This document shows positions 15,215 through 24,556 of a DNA stretch of 64,000 bases, piece by piece. The DNA lies in assembly GCA_038127535.1 (NCBI GenBank), contig JAYPHU010000015.1:1-64000 (forward strand), in the 5' to 3' direction. Source of the DNA: JAYPHU01 sp038127535 (GTDB lineage: Bacteria > Pseudomonadota > Alphaproteobacteria > Rhodospirillales > UBA2165). The notes below the pieces were generated by a model. It did not search any database. It had not been told where the DNA came from and saw only the letters and a program-made list of their open reading frames with translations. The position numbers and the translations under genes were made by a program. Numbering within the stretch: the stretch's first letter is position 1; the number at the start of each line of letters is the position of its first letter.

Positions 15215-16825
15215 ATGGCCGACAGCAATCAGACCTATGACTACATCATCGTCGGCGCGGGCTCGGCGGGCTGCGTGCTGGCCAACCGCCTGTCAGCCGA
15301 CCCGAAAAATTCGGTGCTGGTGCTGGAAGCCGGCGGGCCGGATAACAACTGGCTGATCCATATTCCCTCCGGCGTCGCCAAGATCTGGCGGGACCCGCGC
15401 TTCAACTGGTCCTACATGTCGGAGCCCGAGCCCCACATGGACAACCGCCAGCTTTTTCACCCGCGCGGCAAAGTGCTGGGCGGCTCCTCATCCATCAACA
15501 TGACCGCCTATGTGCGCTGCAACTCAGGCGACTTCGACCGCTGGGGCCAAATGGGGCTGACCGATTGGAACTACGACAAGGTCCTGCCCTATTTCAAGAA
15601 ATCGGAAAATTACCTCTACGAGAAAAACGAGTTCCACGGCGACAGCGGGCCATTGAAGACGGCCATCGCGCCGGTCCATGACGACACGTTCGACTGTCTG
15701 GTCGCCGGCTGCGAGGCGGAAGGCTACAAATACAATGGCGACTTCAACGGCGCGGAACAGGAAGGCGTCGCCAAGATGCAGTTCACCACGGCAGAGGGCC
15801 GCCGCCAAAGCGCCGCCGTGGCGTTCCTGCATCCGGCGCTCTCCCGGCCCAACCTGACAGCCATCACCCATGCCCATGTCCTCAAGGTGAACTTCGACGG
15901 CACAAAGGCCACCGGCGTGGACTATGTGAAGGACGGCCGCACCGTGACCGTAAACGCGGGCAAGGAAGTCATCCTGTCCGGCGGCACCTATAACTCGGCC
16001 CAAACGCTCATGCTGTCCGGCGTCGGCCCGGCGGAACAATTGCGGGAGCTCGGCATCGACGTGGTCGCCGACCGGACCAATGTGGGCGGCAACCTGCAGG
16101 ATCATCCAAGCGCGTCGATTGAGTACAAGCGCAAGAGCCGGTCTTGGTTCCAGGACAACCTCCGATATGACCGGCTCGTGTTCAACATGCTGCGGGCGCA
16201 CCTGTTCAAGTCAGGTCCGCAAAGCTGGCCCATCGGCTACGGCACCGGATTCGTTAAAAGCCGCCAGGAATTGGAGCTGCCCGATATCCAGTTTTTCTTC
16301 CGGCTGTTTTCCATGCATTCGCGGGAATGGTTCCCGCTGATCCGCAAGCCGGGCCCGGCGGCCATCGGGCTGATGTCCTGCCATCTACGTCCGGAAAGCC
16401 GGGGCTCGGTCAGCCTGCGCTCCGCCGATCCGTTCGATCCGCCGAAGATCATCAACAATTTCTTCTCGACGGAGGTGGACCGGGCGACGATCCGCTACGG
16501 GTTTAAGTTCACCCGGCGGGTCGCCCAGCATGCCTCCTTCGAGGCCCATCTGGATGGGGAGCTTATGCCCGGCGAGGACGTGCAAACCGACGACGAGATC
16601 GACGCCTTCATCCGCCAAACCTCGATCACCGTGTTCCACCCGATCGGCACCTGCCGCATGGGCATCGACGACAATTCCGTGGTCGATCCGCAACTACGCG
16701 TGCGCGGCTGCCAGAATTTGCGGGTGATCGACGCCTCGGTCATGCCCGACCTGATCGGCGGCAACATCAATGCGCCGGTGATCATGATCGCGGAAAAAGG
16801 CGCGGATTATATCTTGGGGGCGTAG
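15215..16825 (+). CDS. GMC family FAD oxidoreductase (choline dehydrogenase-like)
   Basis: A 536-residue flavoenzyme that oxidises an alcohol to an aldehyde. The FAD-binding Rossmann motif is YIIVGAGSAGCVLANRLS near residue 10. GKVLGGSSSINMTAYVR is the first GMC signature and LSGGTYNSAQTLMLSG the second. The C-terminal catalytic pair is His475 (FHPIGTCRMG) with Asn517 or Asn519 (GGNINAP). AAAGGAGACG precedes the ATG. It ends the plus-strand operon and overlaps the convergent ABC-MetH fusion gene by 19 bases. Together with the iron dehydrogenase it implies stepwise oxidation of a hydroxylated substrate (inference). Choline itself is only one of many family substrates. Confidence 0.94.
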   Translation: MADSNQTYDYIIVGAGSAGCVLANRLSADPKNSVLVLEAGGPDNNWLIHIPSGVAKIWRDPRFNWSYMSEPEPHMDNRQLFHPRGKVLGGSSSINMTAYVRCNSGDFDRWGQMGLTDWNYDKVLPYFKKSENYLYEKNEFHGDSGPLKTAIAPVHDDTFDCLVAGCEAEGYKYNGDFNGAEQEGVAKMQFTTAEGRRQSAAVAFLHPALSRPNLTAITHAHVLKVNFDGTKATGVDYVKDGRTVTVNAGKEVILSGGTYNSAQTLMLSGVGPAEQLRELGIDVVADRTNVGGNLQDHPSASIEYKRKSRSWFQDNLRYDRLVFNMLRAHLFKSGPQSWPIGYGTGFVKSRQELELPDIQFFFRLFSMHSREWFPLIRKPGPAAIGLMSCHLRPESRGSVSLRSADPFDPPKIINNFFSTEVDRATIRYGFKFTRRVAQHASFEAHLDGELMPGEDVQTDDEIDAFIRQTSITVFHPIGTCRMGIDDNSVVDPQLRVRGCQNLRVIDASVMPDLIGGNINAPVIMIAEKGADYILGA

Positions 16826-19809
16826 TTCAGGTTCGGCGCGAGCCAACGTTCGGCATGCGCCAGATCGACGCCCTTGCGGCCCGCATAGTCTTCTACCTGA
16901 TCTTTCCCTAAACGCCCGATGCCGAAATAGGCGGCGAAGGGATGGGCGAAATAGAAGCCGCTGACCGAGGCTGCCGGCAACATGGCGAAGCTTTCGGTGA
17001 GCGCCACCCCGGCGTTCCGGGGGGCATCCAACAGCTCGAACATTTTGGTCTTTTCGCTGTGGTCCGGACACGCCGGATAGCCGGGCGCCGGGCGGATGCC
17101 CTGATACTGTTCCTTGATGATCTCCTGGTTGTCCAAGTGCTCGTCCGCGGCGTAGCCCCAGAACTCTTGCCGCACCCGTTCATGCATCTGCTCGGCCAAG
17201 GCTTCGGCCAGCCGGTCGGCCAGCGCCTTTAACATGATCTCCCGGTAGTCGTCGCCGGCGTCCTTATAGGCCTTGGCCCGTTCCTCCACACCGTGGCCGG
17301 TGGTCACCGTAAACGCGCCGATATAGTCTGCGATGCCGGTGTCCTTGGGCGCGACGAAATCGGCGAGGCACAGGTTCGCGCGCTGCTCGCTTTTCATCAT
17401 CTGCTGGCGCAGGAAGTTGAACGTCATGCGGACCGTGTCGCGATTTTCGTCCGTATAGACCTCGATATCGTCGCCCACGGAATTGGCCGGGAAGAAGCCG
17501 ATCACCGCACGGGCCTCCAGCCAGCTCTCCTTAACAATCTGCGCCAGCATCTCACGGGCGTCGTCGAACAGTTCGCGGGCCGCCTGGCCGGCCTCCTCAT
17601 CCTCCAGGATCGCCGGATAATTGCCGGCCAGCTCCCAACTGCGGAAAAACGGCGTCCAGTCGATGCGCGCCGGCAGATCGGCCAAGTCATAATCGCGGAA
17701 CGCCTCGACGCCGAGGGTTTCCGGCGCGTGGGGGCGAATTTGGTTCCAGTCCGGCTTCAGGCAACGGCTCCGCGCCTCGGTAATCGTGTGCAGGCGCTTA
17801 TCGTCTTCCCGGCCTTCCCGCTCAATGCGGATGGTCTCATAGTCCGCCGCTACATCCGCCGCGTATTTGTCCCGGCGTTCCTCGCTGATCAACTGCCCGA
17901 CCACGTCCACGGCGCGGGACGCATCCGGCACATAGACCGTCGGACCTGCTTGATAGGCCGCCGCGTCCGCCAGCACCTCGTCCGGCAGATCATCAAAAGA
18001 CGAGAAGTTCATCGTATAGAGCCGCTGATACAGGCCCTTTGCGGCGATCAATTCCGTATGATTCCCGGCTTCGATGATCTCGCCATTTTGTAGGACGAAA
18101 ATCCGGTCCGCGTCCCTGACGGTCGCCAGCCGGTGGGCGATGACAATGCCGGTGCGGCCCTTCAGGGTAACCGCGAGGGCCTGCTGAATTTCCCGCTCGG
18201 TAAAGCTGTCGATATTGGCGGTCGCCTCGTCCAGCACCAGGATTTTGGCGTCGGCGACAATGGCGCGGGCGAAACTGATCAACTGCCGCTGCCCGATGGA
18301 CAGGTTGCCGCCTCTCTGGCCCAACAGCGTGTGATAGCCCTGGGGTAAATTCTCGATAAACTCATGGGCGCCCACGGCCTTGGCGGCGGCCACCACTTCG
18401 TCCAGGGTCGCGTCGGTTTTATGGTAGCGGATGTTCTCGAACACGGTGCCGGTGAACAGGAACGACTCCTGCTGGACCATGGCGACCTGCCGGCCGAGGG
18501 AGTCCTGAGTCACATCCCGGATATCGTGGCCGGAGATCAGCACCTGCCCGTCCCAGACGTCATAGAAGCGGTGCAGCAACGCCGTGGTTGACGTCTTGCC
18601 CGAGCCTGTCGGCCCGACCAGCGCGATGGTCTGGCCGGGTTCGATCTTGAATTTGATGTTCTTAAGAACCGGCTGGTCCTTCACATAGCCGAAGGTGACA
18701 TTCCTGAATTCGACCGAGCCGTCTATATCGTCGGGCAGATCAATTGCGTCGGGCTTATCCTCCACCTCCACCGGCACGTCCAACACCTCGAAGATGCGAT
18801 GCCCGGACGCCATGGCCCGCTGCATGATGCTGTACTGCATGGTGATGGAGCGGATCGGATCAAAGAAGCGCTGCACATAGAACAGGAACGCCACCATGAC
18901 ACCCAGGTCGAGCGTGTCGCGGAGCACCATGTTGCCGCCGACGATAATCACGATCGCCATGGCCCCGCCGGTGAGACTGTCCACGGTCGGCACCATGATC
19001 TGGGCGAGCTGGGTGGAGCGCAGTTGTGCCCGATAATTTTCCTCCGCCTTTACCCGGAAGGCCGCGAAGTTGAACATCTGGCGGGTCAGGCCCTGGACTG
19101 TGCGTACGCCGTTGATGTTTTCCGCCAGCGCCCCGTTGACGATGGAAGAGGTTTCCCGCGCCCGCATGAAGGCGCGCTTGGCCACCGGCAGCCAGAAGAT
19201 ACGAATGACGAACAGGATTGGCACCACGGACAGGGTCAACAGACCGAGCTGCCAATCAAGCCACAGCAGCACGGTCACAATGCCGATCAGCAGGACAATG
19301 TCGCCGATGGCGAAGATGGAGGTTTCCAGAAATTCCTGAATGGAGCTTACATCGCCCTGCAGCCGGGACATCAGCCGCCCGACCTCCGTCCGGTCCATGA
19401 ACGACAGCGAGACCCGCTGCAGGTGCACGAACATGGCCCGGCGTAGTTCGGTCAGGATACGCTCCGCCAGCTTGGCCACCAGATTGAGCTGATAGTGGTT
19501 GGAGACATAATTGACGGTGATCACGGCGAAAAAGACCGCCACGGTGATCTGCAATTTCCGCGCGCCATCGGACACATCGATGATCGCCTTGTCGATGGCT
19601 TCCCGGATGATCAGGGGAATGGCGATCTGGGTCAGGGTGAAGATCAGCACGGCGATCAACGAGACGATGATGGTCATCCGGTGCGGCTTCACGAACTGCA
19701 TAAAACGGCTGATCACCCGCCCGTCGAAGGCGGAGCCGAACATCTCCTCGCCCTTGGAGGTGGCGGTGATGCCGCCGGCGCCGGTCATCGCACGGCCGGA
19801 ATCACCCAT
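16807..19809 (-). CDS. ABC exporter subunit fused to MetH reactivation domain
   Basis: One uninterrupted frame of 1000 codons. Residues 1 to about 610 are a complete type IV ABC half-transporter: six membrane helices, Walker A GPTGSGKTS, a degenerate signature LSIGQRQ, Walker B ILVLDEATANID and H-loop IAHRLA. From about residue 622 (codon at 17946) the protein becomes the C-terminal part of cobalamin-dependent methionine synthase. It has VYVPDASRAV, IDWTPFF, FFPANSVGDDIEVY, CLADFVAPK, RPAPGYPACPD and ESFAMLPAASVSGFYF, that is the AdoMet-binding reactivation domain with its RxAxGY motif. The homocysteine, folate and cobalamin domains are absent. The start at 19809 follows GGGGAGG and overlaps the partner ABC gene by 8 bases. 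It may be a true deletion fusion or an assembly chimera. Confidence 0.85.
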   Translation of the reverse strand: MGDSGRAMTGAGGITATSKGEEMFGSAFDGRVISRFMQFVKPHRMTIIVSLIAVLIFTLTQIAIPLIIREAIDKAIIDVSDGARKLQITVAVFFAVITVNYVSNHYQLNLVAKLAERILTELRRAMFVHLQRVSLSFMDRTEVGRLMSRLQGDVSSIQEFLETSIFAIGDIVLLIGIVTVLLWLDWQLGLLTLSVVPILFVIRIFWLPVAKRAFMRARETSSIVNGALAENINGVRTVQGLTRQMFNFAAFRVKAEENYRAQLRSTQLAQIMVPTVDSLTGGAMAIVIIVGGNMVLRDTLDLGVMVAFLFYVQRFFDPIRSITMQYSIMQRAMASGHRIFEVLDVPVEVEDKPDAIDLPDDIDGSVEFRNVTFGYVKDQPVLKNIKFKIEPGQTIALVGPTGSGKTSTTALLHRFYDVWDGQVLISGHDIRDVTQDSLGRQVAMVQQESFLFTGTVFENIRYHKTDATLDEVVAAAKAVGAHEFIENLPQGYHTLLGQRGGNLSIGQRQLISFARAIVADAKILVLDEATANIDSFTEREIQQALAVTLKGRTGIVIAHRLATVRDADRIFVLQNGEIIEAGNHTELIAAKGLYQRLYTMNFSSFDDLPDEVLADAAAYQAGPTVYVPDASRAVDVVGQLISEERRDKYAADVAADYETIRIEREGREDDKRLHTITEARSRCLKPDWNQIRPHAPETLGVEAFRDYDLADLPARIDWTPFFRSWELAGNYPAILEDEEAGQAARELFDDAREMLAQIVKESWLEARAVIGFFPANSVGDDIEVYTDENRDTVRMTFNFLRQQMMKSEQRANLCLADFVAPKDTGIADYIGAFTVTTGHGVEERAKAYKDAGDDYREIMLKALADRLAEALAEQMHERVRQEFWGYAADEHLDNQEIIKEQYQGIRPAPGYPACPDHSEKTKMFELLDAPRNAGVALTESFAMLPAASVSGFYFAHPFAAYFGIGRLGKDQVEDYAGRKGVDLAHAERWLAPNLNYAPKI

Positions 19810-21718
19810 CAGCGCCCTCCCCTTCTCCAAGTTGCAGATCGTACAGCGCCTTGTAACGGCCGCCATGATCCAGGAGCTGTTTGTGGGTACCCCGCTCAAC
19901 CACCCGGCCGGCGTCGAGGAACAGGATCTCGTCGGCATGCATGAGCGAGCTTAGCCGGTGGGAAATGATGATCGTCGCCCAGTCCTTGGTGATATCGCGC
20001 AGCGCCATTCGAATTTGCTGCTCCGTGCCGGCGTCGATGGCGGCTGTGGAATCGTCAAACACCATAATCTTCGGCGTCAGCATGACACTGCGGGCGATGG
20101 ACATGCGCTGGCGCTGGCCGCCGGACAGTGATACGCCGCGTTCGCCGACCATCGTGTCGTAGGCCTCCGGCAGGGTCTCAATGTAATCATGAAGCTGCGC
20201 GGACTCGGTCGCCCCGGACACTTGATCAAAGCCGGCATCGGGCTCGCCGTAGGCCACGTTGTGAAAAATCTCGGTGGTGAACAGGAACGTATCCTGCTGC
20301 ACCACGCCGACCGCCTGGCGCAGACTCTCCAGGGTCACATCCCGCACATCCTGGCCGTCAATGGTGACGCTGCCGTCCGTAACGTCGTAGTAGCGGGGAA
20401 TCAGATGCGCGATGGTGGATTTGCCGCTGCCGGGCGGACCGACGATACCCAATGTCTTGCCGGGCCGCACCTCGAAGGTGATTTCCTCAACAGCCGGCGC
20501 GCCCTTGGCCGCGTCATAGGCAAAGGCCACGTTGTCAAAACGCAGCACACCGCCGGAGATTTCCAGCGGCGTGGCGTCCGGCTTGTCGGCTACAACCGGT
20601 TCCATATCCAAAATATCAAACAGCCGCACCCCCGAGACCGAGGCCCGGGCGATGCCGTTGATCACCATGCCGGTCTGGCGGATCGGCATCTGCAGGATGG
20701 TCATGAACGCCAGGAACTGGGTGAGCTCACCGACGGTGATTCCCTTATCGATCACCATGCCGCCGCCGACCGAGAGCACGAGGCCCATGGCGATGAAGAA
20801 GGAAAAGGTCATCAGGGACGTGTTGGTGTAGCGCACGCCCACCCGCTTCTGCGCCAGATCAAGCGCCGCTTTGGAGGTCACATCGTATTTGGCGATCTCG
20901 AAAGCTTGCGCGGCGAAGGAGCGCACGACCCGGATGCCGCCCAAATTCTCCTCCATGATCCGGGTCAGGGTGGACAGCCGTTCCTGCACTTGGCGCCACA
21001 GGTCCCGCACCCGAAGCCGGAACACCACGGCGCGCCACAAGGCGAACGGCACAAAACACAGACTTAGGAATCCGAGCAGCGGGTTCGACCCCATGTAGAG
21101 AAACGCGCCGACGCCAACCAGCACGACCATCAGAATGATGCGTAGAATACCCGTTTCGATAAAACGGCGGACGCCTTCGATATCCAGCATGCCGCGGGTC
21201 ATCAGATCACCGGAGTGAACACTATCGTGATAGCTGAAGCTGAGGCGCTGCAGTTTTTCGAAATAGGCGAGCCGAAGGCGGTATCCGATGGTCTGGCCGA
21301 TGGATTCGCCAAAATAGTTGTGCAGCATGGTGAACACGCCGCGCCCGACGGCGGTCGACACCAGCACCAGCGCCGCCCACTTCAACCCCTCCTGCGCCTC
21401 CGCCTCACTGACATTGGAACCGCCCAGAAGACCGGTCGCATTATCGACGGCGTCGCCAAGGAATATGGGAATGTAAAGCTGTAAGACCCCCGCAACGATC
21501 ACCGAAACGATCGCTACGGGAAACCGGATGGGATAATCCAACGCCATACGAATGATCCGCCTAAGCGCACGGGCGCCCCGGCCATAGTCGCCGTCCAGGC
21601 TCGGCACTTTGTAGTCCATGCCGGTTTGGATATGGCTGGTATCGGCGGATTTCTTCGGATCAATCGGTGCGGCGGCGGTAGTTCCGTCCACGTCTTCTGT
21701 TCTCCCCGTCTGGGACAC
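19802..21718 (-). CDS. ABC exporter subunit with degenerate catalytic glutamate
   Basis: A 638-residue half-transporter with six predicted membrane helices and an ATPase domain: Walker A GPPGSGKST, signature VSLSGGQRQRM, Walker B IMVFDDSTAAID and H-loop ISHRLSS. The residue after the Walker B aspartate is Asp where active sites have Glu, so this subunit's own site is expected to be weak. The partner encoded immediately downstream carries the normal DE pair but a degenerate signature. That split is the known pattern of heterodimeric exporters such as TM287/288 and LmrCD. The first 45 residues are polar. The start is a GTG at 21718 without an obvious ribosome-binding site, and an internal ATG at MDYKVPS is possible. 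Substrate unknown; multidrug or lipid export is usual. Confidence 0.92.
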   Translation of the reverse strand: MSQTGRTEDVDGTTAAAPIDPKKSADTSHIQTGMDYKVPSLDGDYGRGARALRRIIRMALDYPIRFPVAIVSVIVAGVLQLYIPIFLGDAVDNATGLLGGSNVSEAEAQEGLKWAALVLVSTAVGRGVFTMLHNYFGESIGQTIGYRLRLAYFEKLQRLSFSYHDSVHSGDLMTRGMLDIEGVRRFIETGILRIILMVVLVGVGAFLYMGSNPLLGFLSLCFVPFALWRAVVFRLRVRDLWRQVQERLSTLTRIMEENLGGIRVVRSFAAQAFEIAKYDVTSKAALDLAQKRVGVRYTNTSLMTFSFFIAMGLVLSVGGGMVIDKGITVGELTQFLAFMTILQMPIRQTGMVINGIARASVSGVRLFDILDMEPVVADKPDATPLEISGGVLRFDNVAFAYDAAKGAPAVEEITFEVRPGKTLGIVGPPGSGKSTIAHLIPRYYDVTDGSVTIDGQDVRDVTLESLRQAVGVVQQDTFLFTTEIFHNVAYGEPDAGFDQVSGATESAQLHDYIETLPEAYDTMVGERGVSLSGGQRQRMSIARSVMLTPKIMVFDDSTAAIDAGTEQQIRMALRDITKDWATIIISHRLSSLMHADEILFLDAGRVVERGTHKQLLDHGGRYKALYDLQLGEGEGADG

Positions 21719-21812
21719 TTTGGTCGGATTTGGCGCTAAAATTACGCCACGCGGGGAAGCGGCACAACAACCCGTTCATGCTCTTTAAGGAAACCTGTGC
21801 TAAATCCCGAAT

Positions 21813-23633
21813 ATGGTTTACGATGATCAGACAGAAATCCCGTCGGAGGAGTGGCTGAGCCGCGCATTGGCGCACCATCAGGCGGGGGACATGGCAGCGG
21901 CTGAGGAGGCTTACCGGCACGTTGTGGAGATGTCACCCGGTCACCTGACCGCGGGCGCTAACCTGGGCGCATGTCTGATCGACCAGGGCCGGACGATTGA
22001 GGCTTATAACGTTCTGTCCGCCATCCATGGACACCATCCAAACGATGCCGACGTGCTGAACAATCTGGGCAACGCCCTGCAACGTTTGGGCCGGACCGAA
22101 GAGGCCGCCAAGGTCTACGGTCAGGCACATGAACTGGACCCCGCCCAACCGGTAATCAGTCTCAATCTGGGCCGGGCCTTATTGCGCTTGGGGGAAACCG
22201 AAGAGGCCCAGACATTGTTTGAGACTGTCGAGACCCGCCACCCCGAAATCGGCGCGGCAAGATTTTTGAGCGCCCTCGCTATTCCATTTATCGGCCAAAG
22301 CACCGCACAATATGCCCGGCATCGGAAACGGCTGGTGGACAAGGTGCGGAAATTGATTGAGTCACCTGTCTCGCTCTCCGATCCGGCAAACGAGGTCGGC
22401 ATGACCAACTTCGCGAGCGTCTATCACGGTGAAGACGACCGGGAGATTCAGGAACTTCTGGCCCAAGCCTATCTGGCCGCCTGCCCGGCATTGAGCTTCA
22501 GCGCGCCACATTGCGTCGGATATCGCCCCCCAAATGACCGGCGGATCAGGATCGGCTTCGCCTCGGCCCATCTGGGCAGCCACACCATCGGCAAACTGAA
22601 CCGCCGGCTGATCGAATATCTGGATCGGGAGAGGTTTGAGGTCCTTGTCTTCCACTTAGGCCCCGATGCGCGGGATAAGGACGCCGACCTGGCGGCTGTG
22701 GCCGGGATCGCCGATCGTTTCGAGGTGCTTTCCGGTTCTCTCGCCGGAGCGCAGCAAACGATTGCGGCGATGGAACTGGATATTCTCTACTACCCGGATA
22801 TCGGCATGGAGCCGATGAGCTACTTCCTCGGCTTTGCGCGTCTGGCGCCGATTCAATGCGTGATCTGGGGGCACCCGGTCACCACGGGCCTGCCGGAGGT
22901 GGATTACTTTATCTCATCAACCTTGTTGGAGCCGGACCATCCGGAATCCTATTATTCAGAAGAGTTGATCCTGTTCCCGGATATCGGCATGAGCTATACC
23001 CTGCCAGACATCACACCGGCCACGACCACGCGCGGAGACTTCGGTCTGGCCGATAATGCGACCCTTTATATGTGCCCGCAAAGCCTGTTCAAGCTGCATC
23101 CGACATTCGATATCATCCTCAAACGAATTCTGACGGAAGACGCCGAGGCCCTCATCGTCCTAATCGACGGTCAGCAGGAAAGCTGGAGCCGGCTGCTCAA
23201 GGCCCGGTTTAAGGAGTCCCTCGGCACATTGGCCGAGCGTGTGGTTTTCCTTCCCAGAATGCCCGGCGCGCATTATCTGTCCCTGATGGAACACGCGGAT
23301 ATCATTTTGGATTCGACCGTCTTCTGCGGCGGCAATTCCAGCCTGGAAGCCTTCGCCGCCGGCAAAGCAGTGATCACTCAACCGTCGCCGTTCATGCGCG
23401 GGCGAGTCACGGCGGGGTTCTACCGGCAGATGGGCATCACCGATTGTCTCGCGGATACCGATGAGGACTATGCCAAGTTGGCCGTCGAGTTGGCCAACGA
23501 TAGTGAGAGACGCGGCGAAATTGAGACCCGTATCAAAGCTGCCCATCCTGTGATCTTCAACAATGACAAGGCGGCCCGGGTGCATGAAAAATTTTTCACC
23601 GAGGCGCTGGCCCGGCTGGACCCTAACACATGA
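21813..23633 (+). CDS. TPR protein with OGT-like (GT41) glycosyltransferase domain
   Basis: A 606-residue cytoplasmic protein. Residues 1 to about 170 hold tetratricopeptide repeats (AAEEAYRHVVEMSPGHLTAG, DVLNNLGNALQRLGRTEEAA and others). Residues from about 235 resemble the O-GlcNAc transferase/SPINDLY catalytic region: RRIRIGFASAHLGSHTIG opens the first Rossmann-like lobe, and GHPVTTGLPEVDYFISS and FCGGNSSLEAFAAGKAVITQ lie in the second, nucleotide-sugar-binding lobe. Bacterial relatives glycosylate proteins, including flagellin and adhesins. The stop overlaps the ATG of the EamA transporter gene by 4 bases. A second TPR-glycosyltransferase-like protein lies beyond that transporter. The protein target is unknown. 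Confidence 0.85.
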   Translation: MVYDDQTEIPSEEWLSRALAHHQAGDMAAAEEAYRHVVEMSPGHLTAGANLGACLIDQGRTIEAYNVLSAIHGHHPNDADVLNNLGNALQRLGRTEEAAKVYGQAHELDPAQPVISLNLGRALLRLGETEEAQTLFETVETRHPEIGAARFLSALAIPFIGQSTAQYARHRKRLVDKVRKLIESPVSLSDPANEVGMTNFASVYHGEDDREIQELLAQAYLAACPALSFSAPHCVGYRPPNDRRIRIGFASAHLGSHTIGKLNRRLIEYLDRERFEVLVFHLGPDARDKDADLAAVAGIADRFEVLSGSLAGAQQTIAAMELDILYYPDIGMEPMSYFLGFARLAPIQCVIWGHPVTTGLPEVDYFISSTLLEPDHPESYYSEELILFPDIGMSYTLPDITPATTTRGDFGLADNATLYMCPQSLFKLHPTFDIILKRILTEDAEALIVLIDGQQESWSRLLKARFKESLGTLAERVVFLPRMPGAHYLSLMEHADIILDSTVFCGGNSSLEAFAAGKAVITQPSPFMRGRVTAGFYRQMGITDCLADTDEDYAKLAVELANDSERRGEIETRIKAAHPVIFNNDKAARVHEKFFTEALARLDPNT

Positions 23634-24556
23634 ACGATAACACACCCGAACAACCCGCGATCTCGCCCTGGGTCGGCTACGCCATGCTGATCGCCGTGGT
23701 ATTTTTCTGGTCCACCGGCATCGTCTGGGTGCGCTGGGTGCACGAGACCATCCCGCCCTTAGGCATGTCCTTCTGGCGCTGGTTCGGCGGTTCGCTTGTC
23801 GTACTGCCCTTTGCCTGGCCGGCACTGAAGGAAGAGTTCCCGATCATCCGCAAGCGCCTGCCGTTCTTTTTCATGATGGGCATGTTCATCGTCGGCGGCA
23901 GCACGCTCTCCACTGTGTCTCTCAATTTCACCACAGCCACCAACGGCGGAATCTTGAACGCCACCCAGCCGACCATGACAGCGCTGGTCGCCTGGGCCTT
24001 CTTCCAGGACAGGCTAAGCCTGCGCCAAGCATCAGGCATCCTGGCCGCTTTCCTCGGCATTGCGCTGATGACCTCCAAAGGAGACGTGGAGGTGCTGACG
24101 TCGCTCGCCTTCAACGCCGGCGACATGATCATGATCTGCGCCGTGGTGGGCTATGCGTCCTACGCCAACTTCCTGCCCCGGCTGCCCAAGGATGTGAGTT
24201 TCTCGAGCGCGCTGTTCGTCATCATGTTCTGCGGCGGGATCGAGCTGATCCCCCTCTACGCAGTCGAAAGCATCATCGTGAAGCCGGTGCCGATGCTGAC
24301 CGAGACCGTGGTGACCGTGATCTTCCTGGCCGTGGTGCCTACGGTGCTGCCGACCATCCTGTGGAACAAGGCGGTGCCCGCTGTCGGCGTCAACAAGAGC
24401 GCCATTTTCGTCAATCTGATGCCGGTGTTCAGCGCCGGCATGGCCATTTTGTTTTTGGGGGAAGAGTTGTTCTTCTACCACGTCGCCGGTGCGGTGATGA
24501 TCTTTGTCGGCATCCTGCTGGTGGTCAGCCAGAAGAAGCCAGCACCGGCCGATTAA
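23630..24556 (+). CDS. EamA/DMT family transporter
   Basis: A 308-residue inner-membrane protein with about ten hydrophobic helices arranged as two EamA repeats. The first begins near residue 12 (WVGYAMLIAVVFFWSTGIVWVR) and the second near 165 (AGDMIMICAVVGYASYANF). The typical ends of the repeats, GGILNATQPTMTALVAWAFF and KSAIFVNLMPVFSAGMAILF, are present. The family exports or imports amino acids, metabolites or nucleotide sugars. The ATGA overlap with the upstream OGT-like gene indicates translational coupling. The gene ends in a 4-base tail-to-tail overlap with the next TPR gene. Confidence 0.92.
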   Translation: MNDNTPEQPAISPWVGYAMLIAVVFFWSTGIVWVRWVHETIPPLGMSFWRWFGGSLVVLPFAWPALKEEFPIIRKRLPFFFMMGMFIVGGSTLSTVSLNFTTATNGGILNATQPTMTALVAWAFFQDRLSLRQASGILAAFLGIALMTSKGDVEVLTSLAFNAGDMIMICAVVGYASYANFLPRLPKDVSFSSALFVIMFCGGIELIPLYAVESIIVKPVPMLTETVVTVIFLAVVPTVLPTILWNKAVPAVGVNKSAIFVNLMPVFSAGMAILFLGEELFFYHVAGAVMIFVGILLVVSQKKPAPAD

